From JAJECS01 sp965243625 (GTDB taxonomy: Bacteria > Chloroflexota > UBA11872): a stretch of DNA of 64,000 nt. The notes under the pieces were generated by a model that saw only the letters and a list, made by a program, of their open reading frames with translations, was not told where the DNA came from and searched no databases. The first letter of the stretch is position 1; every line of letters starts with the position of its first letter. The stretch spans positions 2,108,001 through 2,172,000 of the forward strand of contig CBDEVI010000002.1 of assembly GCA_965243625.1 (NCBI GenBank), written 5' to 3'. Shown here in pieces: positions 59,311 to 64,000 of the stretch. Both the position numbers and the translations under genes were made by a program.

Positions 59311-62106
59311 CTAGGCTTGGGCGCTGGCGAGGGACCGCGACCGGCGGCTTGCTTTCGTTTCCAGCACCTCGATCTTGCAGGCGCAGATCTTGTATTCGGG
59401 GATCTTGGAAATCGGGTCGAGGGCGTTGATGGTGAGCAGGTTGGCGGCAGCCTCAACGAAGTGCCAGCCCATGTAGACGGTGCCCGGTGGGACGCGGCGG
59501 GTGATCCAGGCGCGGGCCTCGAGGCTGCCGCGGCGGCTGCTGACGCGCACCAGCCCGCTCTTGGGGATGCCGAGCCGATCGGCGTCCTCGGGCGACACCT
59601 CCACGAGCGGCTCGGGATAGGCGTCGTCGAGCCGCGAGCGGCGGCTGACCGAGCCGGTGTGCCAGTGGTAGAGCACCCGGCCGGTGTTGAAGATGAAGGG
59701 ATACTCCGCGTCGGGAATCTCGACGTTTTCGGTCCAGTCGACCGTCGTCATGGTGGCTCGGCCGTCGGCGGTCGGGAAGCGGTCGCCGAAGAGCCACAGC
59801 GCCCCCGGATCGTTGGCGTCGTAGCACGGCCAGCGGAGACCGCCCTCGCGGTCGAGCCGGGCGTGGCTGAGCCCGGCGTGGCTGGGCGTGAGCCGCGCAA
59901 TCTCATCGAAGATTTCCGCCGGCGAATTCAGGCCAGGGTCGTAGCCCATCCGCCGTGAGAGGTCCAAGACGATTCCCCAGTCCTGCCGGGCTTCGCCGGG
60001 CGGGTCCAGGATGGACCGGACGCGTTGCACGCGCCGGTCGGTGTTGGTGAAGGTGCCGTCCTTCTCGGCCCAGCTCGCGGCGGGCAGCACGACGTCGGCG
60101 ATCTGCGCTGTCTCGGTCATGAAGATGTCCTGCACGGCCAGGAAATCGATGTGGTTGAAATGCTCGCGAGCGGCGTTGAGGTCGGGGTCCGACATGAGCG
60201 GGTTTTCGCCCATGATGAACATGGCCCGCAGGTCGCCGCTGCCCACGGCATCGGCGATTTCCATGGTGGTGAGGCCCTGGGCCGCCGGCAGTTCCACGCC
60301 CCAGGCCTTCTCGAAGACGCCGCGAATTCGAGGGTCCTCGACCGAGCGGTAGTCGGTGAGATACATCGGAATGGCGCCCACGTCGCTGGTGCCCTGGACG
60401 TTGTTTTGGCCGCGCAGGGGATTGAGGCCGGTCCCGCGCCGGCCCACGTTGCCGGTGGCCAGGGCAAGGTTGATGAGCGTGAGGCAGGCGTCGGTGCCAT
60501 GCGTCTGCTCGGAAATGCCCACGCCCCAGTAGAACGCCGTTTTTCCGGCTTCGCCGATGATGCGGGCGGCGCGCTCGATGTCCGCCGCGGGAATGCCGGT
60601 GAGCGCTTCCTGCCGCTCGGGCGTCCAGTCGCGGACCGACTCGGCGACGGCTTCGAAATCGTTCACGCGCGCGGCGATGAACTTTTCGTCCACCAGTCCG
60701 TCGCGGATCACCACGTGCAGCAGGGCGTTGTACATGGGCACGTCGGTGCCCGTGCGGAATTGCAGGTGCACGTCGGCCCAGCGGGTGAGCTCGATGGCAC
60801 GCGGGTCGGCCACGATGAGCCGGGCGCCCTCACGCACGGCGGCCTTCATCTTGAGGGCCGTGATGGGGTGAGTTTCGGTGGTGTTGGAGCCGGTGACGAA
60901 GATCACGTCGTTTTCGGCGATCTCGTCGAGCGAATTGGTGAAGGCGCTGGTGCCCAGGGCGATGTCGAGCGCCGCGACCGACGAGGCATGGCACAGCCGG
61001 GTGCAGTTGTCGATGTTGTTGGTTTGCAGGGCCGCCCGGGTGAATTTCTGCAGCAGGTAGTTCTCCTCGTTGGTGCACTTGGAGGATGCGTAGACCGCCA
61101 CCGAGCCGGGTCCATGCGAGTCGCGGTGGTGCGCCAGTCGCTGCGCGGTGAGATCGAGCGCCTCGTCCCACGTCGCACGCCGCCACCGGCCCTCGCCGCG
61201 CGCGCCGACTCGAATGAGGGGATGCGTGAGGCGCTCCTCATGCTGCGCGTAGTCCCAGCCGTAGCGGCCCTTGACGCAGAGCCAGCCCTGATTGACGGGA
61301 TGATCGTCGGGCGAGTCCACGTGAGTGATGGCGCCATCGCGGACATGGGCCGTGAGCCCACAGCCAACGCCGCAGAAGGAGCAGGTGGTCTCGACGACGC
61401 GGTCGTCGTTGAGCCGGCCGCGCCGCTCGGCTTCCCACTGGGCGCGTCCCTTGAGCGCGCCGCTGGGGCACACCTGCACGCAGTTGCCGCAGTAGACGCA
61501 GGTGGTGTCCATCATGCCGTCGTACTCGGCGGTGCCCACGCGGACCTCGAAGCCACGCTCGGCCGGCTCGATGGCAAAGGTGAATTGCACCTGGTCGCCG
61601 CAGACGTCGACGCAGCGCCAGCACATGACGCACTTGTTGTAGTCGCGGATGTAGTAGGGGTTGTCGACGTAGATGGGAAACGGCTCTCGCTCGGCGGAGG
61701 TGCCGACCGCGAGGCCGTATTCGGCGCAGAGGTCTTCCAGCTCCGGCGCTTCGCTCAGGTCGACGCCGCCGAGCAGCAGGCGCAGCGACCCGCGGCGCGA
61801 CGCGAGCACGTTCTGGCTGCTGGTGAATACGACCTGGCCCGGCTCGGCCTTGGCCCGGCAGGACGGCAACAGCTTGGACGCTTGGCGGTCGGGGGCGCCG
61901 GGCTCGGGTTCGGCGTGGGAGCCGTTTGGGCTCAGGGATTGCTCCACCACGCACAGGCGGCAGTTGGCGGAGGCCGCCATGTTGGGATGAAAGCAGAGCG
62001 TGGGGACCTCGACGCCGGCCGCGGACGCCGCATCCAGCAGCGTCGCGCCGGCCGGTACCGACACGAGTCGCCCGTCAATCGTGAGGCTGATGTCCTCGAC
62101 CGGCAC
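59311..62106 (-). CDS. fdhA: Formate dehydrogenase alpha subunit, cysteine type, with N-terminal iron-sulfur domain
   Basis: A 931-residue molybdopterin oxidoreductase. The N-terminus is a 2Fe-2S plus 4Fe-4S module as in complex I subunit NuoG (CFHPNM, CRLCVVE, then KCVMCWRCVDVCG and TCVYCGNCVQVCPSGA). The catalytic part has its own cluster (TTCSFCGVGCG near residue 235), the Mo/W-ligand region NCTRLCHASSV with Cys instead of selenocysteine, VTGSNTTETHP, and the bis-MGD binding C-terminal domain (FNTGRVLYHWHTGS). It oxidises formate to CO2, or the reverse. I start at the GTG 62106 with GGGGA eight bases upstream; a TTG at 62133 is weaker. No separate NADH- or quinone-linking subunits lie next to it. 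Confidence 0.94.
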   Translation of the reverse strand: MPVEDISLTIDGRLVSVPAGATLLDAASAAGVEVPTLCFHPNMAASANCRLCVVEQSLSPNGSHAEPEPGAPDRQASKLLPSCRAKAEPGQVVFTSSQNVLASRRGSLRLLLGGVDLSEAPELEDLCAEYGLAVGTSAEREPFPIYVDNPYYIRDYNKCVMCWRCVDVCGDQVQFTFAIEPAERGFEVRVGTAEYDGMMDTTCVYCGNCVQVCPSGALKGRAQWEAERRGRLNDDRVVETTCSFCGVGCGLTAHVRDGAITHVDSPDDHPVNQGWLCVKGRYGWDYAQHEERLTHPLIRVGARGEGRWRRATWDEALDLTAQRLAHHRDSHGPGSVAVYASSKCTNEENYLLQKFTRAALQTNNIDNCTRLCHASSVAALDIALGTSAFTNSLDEIAENDVIFVTGSNTTETHPITALKMKAAVREGARLIVADPRAIELTRWADVHLQFRTGTDVPMYNALLHVVIRDGLVDEKFIAARVNDFEAVAESVRDWTPERQEALTGIPAADIERAARIIGEAGKTAFYWGVGISEQTHGTDACLTLINLALATGNVGRRGTGLNPLRGQNNVQGTSDVGAIPMYLTDYRSVEDPRIRGVFEKAWGVELPAAQGLTTMEIADAVGSGDLRAMFIMGENPLMSDPDLNAAREHFNHIDFLAVQDIFMTETAQIADVVLPAASWAEKDGTFTNTDRRVQRVRSILDPPGEARQDWGIVLDLSRRMGYDPGLNSPAEIFDEIARLTPSHAGLSHARLDREGGLRWPCYDANDPGALWLFGDRFPTADGRATMTTVDWTENVEIPDAEYPFIFNTGRVLYHWHTGSVSRRSRLDDAYPEPLVEVSPEDADRLGIPKSGLVRVSSRRGSLEARAWITRRVPPGTVYMGWHFVEAAANLLTINALDPISKIPEYKICACKIEVLETKASRRSRSLASAQA

Positions 62107-62158
62107 TGCCAATTCCCCGCACCCCTGTAACAACAGATTACGCCAGGAAAGGCGACGG

Positions 62159-62410
62159 TCACCGTTTGCGGGTCGGAGGTCCTTCGGGCGGCTCGCGAAA
62201 GAGGAGGCGGAAGATGTATGCCAGCCAGGCGAGGGAGACCAGGATCACCGGCGGTACGAGCACGGCAAGCAGCAGGCCGGTGTCGACAGCCGCCGCGCCG
62301 CCGGCGTCGGGCACGGCAGCCGTGGGGCCGGCGCAGGTGGCTCCCATCAGCACGGTGAGCAGCACCGCGGCGAGGGCCGCGGACGCCCGCCGCGAGGTGT
62401 GATCCGACAT
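62159..62410 (-). CDS. Small membrane protein upstream of fdhA
   Basis: An 83-residue protein with an N-terminal signal-like helix (ALAAVLLTVLMGATCAG), a short loop and a second hydrophobic helix (LLLAVLVPPVILVSLAWLAYIFRLLF), then a basic Pro-rich tail (REPPEGPPTRKR). No known family is recognised. The ATG at 62410 is directly after the stop of the preceding membrane gene, and fdhA starts 52 bases downstream, so it may serve the dehydrogenase at the membrane; this is inferred from position only. Confidence 0.65.
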   Translation of the reverse strand: MSDHTSRRASAALAAVLLTVLMGATCAGPTAAVPDAGGAAAVDTGLLLAVLVPPVILVSLAWLAYIFRLLFREPPEGPPTRKR

Positions 62411-62411
62411 G

Positions 62412-62879
62412 CTAGGGCTGTGGCGGCCCGGCCAGTCGCGCCAGCAAATCGGCGAGGCTGCGCAGCGGGCCGCGATCGAGCGCCGCGTCGAGCGCGAGCG
62501 AGACGATGGACACACCGACGAGCGCCCACCCGAGCGGATAGTTGGCCGTGAACACGAACACCGACCCGGCCAGCGCCACCGTGCCGGTCATGGCGTCGGC
62601 GCGATCGAACGCCGCTCGAGGCTCGGGCGCGCGTTGGCGCCGCGCGGGCGCGACGAGCCACCGGTGCAGGGCTCGCGGCAGGCTGAGGCAGCAGTTCACC
62701 GACCCGGCGAGCTGTACGAGCACGCCCACGAGGATGATCCACGGCGCGACCGAACTGCTCGCCACGAAAACGCCCAGCGCATACCACGCCGCCAGCACGC
62801 CCTGGTGAAAGCGGCGCTCGGCCCGGTCGCCGGTCGAGACGCTACCAGGCGCCTCGGGCGGCCGTCCTTCGGGCGTCAT
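62412..62879 (-). CDS. Four-helix membrane protein of unknown function
   Basis: A 155-residue protein. After a hydrophilic N-terminus (1-25) there are hydrophobic segments at about 28-44, 46-66, 97-112 and 115-133. The loop between helices two and three is basic (SLPRALHRWLVAPARRQR). I do not recognise a family. It lies between the MscS gene (upstream, 4 bases) and the small membrane protein (downstream, 1 base), forming one operon with them and probably fdhA. Confidence 0.7.
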   Translation of the reverse strand: MTPEGRPPEAPGSVSTGDRAERRFHQGVLAAWYALGVFVASSSVAPWIILVGVLVQLAGSVNCCLSLPRALHRWLVAPARRQRAPEPRAAFDRADAMTGTVALAGSVFVFTANYPLGWALVGVSIVSLALDAALDRGPLRSLADLLARLAGPPQP

Positions 62880-62883
62880 GTCG

Positions 62884-63453
62884 TCATTCGTTCTGCTCGG
62901 CGTCGTCGGTCTCTTCCGCCGGCGCGTGTAGCGTCACGGGCTGTGCCATGAAGTCAACGCTCGCCAGCAGCACACGGCGACCGTCGGGCAGGCGCAGGCG
63001 AACCGACCGGGGGCCAACCTCTTCCACAAACCCGCGAAAGCCGCGGATCTCGATCTCGGCGCCCACGCCGATCCGGCGCTCAGCCGAAACGATGACGCCC
63101 GAAATCAAGTTGCGCGCGATGTCCTGGGTGCCGAACGCAATGCCTACCGAGAGTCCGCCAATGATCGCCAGCAGCACGTTGAGGTTGAAGCCCACGGACG
63201 TGAGCGCGACGTAGATTCCAACCAGCACCACCAGCCAGGTTGTGAGGCGTACGATCCACGCCGAGGCCCGTTCGTCGATGTTGAGCCGCTCGCTCAAGCT
63301 TCGCCGCAGGAGCCGCCGCAGCGGCAGCAGCGCGACAATGGTGATCGCGAGGATGATTACGATTTGGATGACGCCGAGCGGCGTCAGGATCTTGCCGTCG
63401 ATTTCCGTGATCGGCGCGTTGAGCACGTCCAAGGTTTGCTGCCAAATGTCCAC
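62884..63453 (-). CDS. Small MscS-family mechanosensitive channel
   Basis: A 189-residue protein with helices at about 20-40, 58-78 and the pore helix (LSVGIAFGTQDIARNLISGVIV) near 95-117, then the beta domain (RRIGVGAEIEIRGFRGFVEEVGPRSVRLRLPDGRRVLL) and a short acidic tail. It is shorter than E. coli MscS (286 residues) and lacks most of the lower cytoplasmic vestibule. The start is the GTG at 63453 with GGGGGA about nine bases upstream; earlier in-frame codons would overlap the divergent lnt gene. It may be the first gene of the fdh-related operon. Confidence 0.9.
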   Translation of the reverse strand: MDIWQQTLDVLNAPITEIDGKILTPLGVIQIVIILAITIVALLPLRRLLRRSLSERLNIDERASAWIVRLTTWLVVLVGIYVALTSVGFNLNVLLAIIGGLSVGIAFGTQDIARNLISGVIVSAERRIGVGAEIEIRGFRGFVEEVGPRSVRLRLPDGRRVLLASVDFMAQPVTLHAPAEETDDAEQNE

Positions 63454-63495
63454 GAGCGACTTCCCCCACGCTTGGTGTCCCGGTAACCGCTTCGA

Positions 63496-64000
63496 ATGGT
63501 AGCCGCTGCCGGACGCCGAATTGCGCACGGAGGACCACCAGTCCTGGCGGCTTTGGCGTCGGGCGCCCTCTTTGCGGCGAGCTTTCCGCCGCTGTCGTGG
63601 ACGGCCCTGGGGTTCGTCGCCTGGGTGCCGCTGATGCTCGCCGTCCATGCGCCCGGTCGTTCGAATGCGTCGGCGCGGGTGCTGGCGGGACTCGGCTGCG
63701 GCACGCTCTTCGGTCCGCTGGCCCTGAGCATCGATCCGCCGGAGGTGATCACAGGCGCTGCATGGCTCGGAGTGAGCGCGGCCGTGGCCGTGGCATTCGG
63801 CCTCGTGGCGGGATTGCTGGCCGTACCGGTGATGACGCCGCGCCTGCATGCGGCGCTGCGAGGATGGGGCATTGTGTGGCTGCCGGCGCTGGTGTGGGCG
63901 GGCGTCGAGTACCTGCGGTTGGTGACGACGGCCGGCCACCAGTGGGGCATGACCGCCACCGCGCAGATCGACGTCGCGCCGCTGCGGGCGTTTCTGCCGC
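63496..64000 (+). CDS. lnt: Apolipoprotein N-acyltransferase (partial, runs off right edge)
   Basis: The first 168 residues are visible. They show the polytopic N-terminal part of Lnt: a hydrophobic helix with LASGALFAASFPPLSWTALGFVAWVPLM, three more membrane helices, and VWLPALVWAGVEYLRL, followed by the segment HQWGMTATAQIDVAPLRAF that precedes the nitrilase-like catalytic domain. Lnt adds the third acyl chain to lipoproteins at the outer face of the inner membrane. The catalytic Glu, Lys and Cys lie beyond the window. The start is the ATG at 63496, in frame after a TAA at 63484. Several lipoproteins in this window could be substrates. Confidence 0.85.
   Translation, partial: MVAAAGRRIAHGGPPVLAALASGALFAASFPPLSWTALGFVAWVPLMLAVHAPGRSNASARVLAGLGCGTLFGPLALSIDPPEVITGAAWLGVSAAVAVAFGLVAGLLAVPVMTPRLHAALRGWGIVWLPALVWAGVEYLRLVTTAGHQWGMTATAQIDVAPLRAFLP

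Noticed and set aside
60025..62130. 701-codon open frame antisense to fdhA
   Set aside because: The fdhA strand carries all iron-sulfur and molybdopterin motifs; the reverse has none.
63384..63959. Open frame on the minus strand upstream of mscS (also an N-terminal extension of mscS)
   Set aside because: It is antisense to lnt, whose hydrophobic N-terminus is convincing.

Overview
The window is a GC-rich, densely coded bacterial chromosome segment with mostly housekeeping content. Several traits together suggest Chloroflexota, probably a marine or host-associated lineage of the SAR202 or sponge-symbiont kind. They are a Tat/lipoprotein solute-binding protein with a long Val-Lys-Glu repeat linker, a caa3-type oxidase whose subunit II carries a cytochrome c domain, a phytanoyl-CoA dioxygenase, sialidases and a Gfo/Idh oxidoreductase. 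This assignment is inferred from gene content; there is no rRNA or other marker in the window, and I found no tRNA, CRISPR array or transposase.

Layout. Positions 1-2145 hold two overlapping MoeA-type molybdopterin genes on the minus strand; the downstream one runs off the left edge. Then come groL without groES (2708-4345), the primary sigma factor (minus, 4722-5834), a lipoprotein cupredoxin, and a minus-strand cytochrome c oxidase operon ctaC-ctaD-ctaE-COX4-ctaG (7019-11839). From 12647 to 26846 the plus strand carries information-processing, secretion and division genes: rho, rplI, dnaB, an iron alcohol dehydrogenase, secA, prfB (with an intact programmed +1 frameshift), an exported MA-like peptidase, ftsE, ftsX, a second FtsE-like ATPase and an S41 C-terminal processing peptidase. 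The minus strand from 26909 to 36153 carries rnc-smc-PASTA protein, ilvE, a CoA-transferase with an overlapping acetyltransferase gene, and a TauE/SafE permease. Next on the plus strand are a glycogen-debranching enzyme, an unusual alpha/beta hydrolase, a tartrate/D-malate-type dehydrogenase and a TatA/B-like protein fused to a cysteine-containing domain.

From 42038 the content becomes accessory: RidA-like, DUF4352-like and pentapeptide-repeat membrane proteins, then a probable glycan or peptide uptake and catabolism region (44739-55969). This region holds two DppB/DppC permeases, their likely solute-binding protein, PhyH dioxygenase, aldo/keto reductase, Gfo/Idh oxidoreductase, a GH33-type sialidase, a second sialidase-like propeller protein and an EEP hydrolase. 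Then come two tandem copies of an unrecognised Tat-exported protein (56213-58627), a HIT protein, a cysteine-type molybdenum or tungsten formate dehydrogenase with two small membrane proteins and a small MscS channel, and the start of an lnt gene running off the right edge.

The MoeA pair at the left fits the formate dehydrogenase at the right, which needs a molybdopterin cofactor. Intergenic regions are rich in dispersed palindromic repeats of at least six families, several sitting just past gene ends. The most unusual items are the TatA/B fusion protein, the tandem Tat-exported paralogues, the ftsE-ftsX-ftsE arrangement, the composition break inside the DppB permease gene, the DnaA-box-bearing gap before dnaB, and replaced key residues in the alpha/beta hydrolase and the cupredoxin.
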